Assembly: GCA_031254685.1 (NCBI GenBank)
Contig: JAIRTZ010000054.1
Coordinates: 1 to 5,353 of the forward strand
DNA from: Methanomassiliicoccaceae archaeon
Lineage (GTDB): Archaea > Thermoplasmatota > Thermoplasmata > Methanomassiliicoccales > Methanomethylophilaceae
Reading direction: 5' to 3'
Length of the DNA: 5,353 nt
Under the pieces are notes generated by a model, which was not told where the DNA came from, did no database searches, and worked only from the letters and a program-made list of their open reading frames with translations. The position numbers and the translations under genes were made by a program. Each line of letters begins with the position of its first letter. The stretch's first letter is position 1. Shown here one piece after another: positions 5,344-5,353 of this stretch.

Positions 5344-5353
5344 GTTTGGCGGG

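Overview
The window looks like chromosomal DNA of an archaeon. The clearest evidence is a full-length ABCE1/Rli1 ribosome-recycling ATPase, a protein of archaea and eukaryotes only. In support, AT-rich TATA-like boxes sit about 26-28 bases upstream of most first start codons, and the ribosome binding sites match GGAGGTGAT. The gene mix (a PpiC-type parvulin, a three-cysteine DUF6951-like small protein, a GLUG-repeat surface protein, a PHP protein with a hydrophobic tail) and the moderately high GC content suggest Thermoplasmatota, perhaps Methanomassiliicoccales. That placement is inference; no marker here settles it.

Layout, left to right. (1) Positions 1-777, minus strand: the N-terminal part of an exported GLUG-repeat protein that runs off the left edge, with a TTG start and a good ribosome binding site. 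(2) Positions 778-933: a divergent intergenic region with TATA-like boxes for both flanking genes, a perfect 13-base palindrome and a GC-rich inverted-repeat cluster. (3) Positions 934-1524, plus strand: an unrecognised helical, TPR-like protein, overlapping by 13 bases at its 3' end with a convergent stand-alone NIF3/CutA-like domain gene (1512-1862, minus). (4) Positions 1863-1936: a short divergent promoter region. (5) Positions 1937-2563, plus strand: a two-gene unit of a 93-residue parvulin and the DUF6951-like protein, separated by 9 bases and probably translationally coupled. (6) Positions 2547-3479, minus strand: a PHP-family metal-dependent phosphoesterase with a hydrophobic C-terminal segment; its 3' end overlaps the preceding gene by 17 bases. 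(7) Positions 3542-5314, minus strand: rli1 (ABCE1), complete, with its promoter at the right edge.

These genes do not form one obvious pathway. Rli1 and the parvulin belong to translation and protein folding. The PHP protein, the NIF3-like domain and the DUF6951-like protein are probably housekeeping or regulatory proteins of uncertain substrate, and the GLUG protein faces the outside. I saw no RNA gene, CRISPR array, insertion sequence or attachment site, and no convincing hairpin or T-tract terminator. No intergenic stretch exceeds 300 bases. The points most worth following up are the near-constant TATA-to-start spacing, the parvulin/three-cysteine pair with its UAG stop, and the PHP protein with a variant metal site and membrane-like tail.
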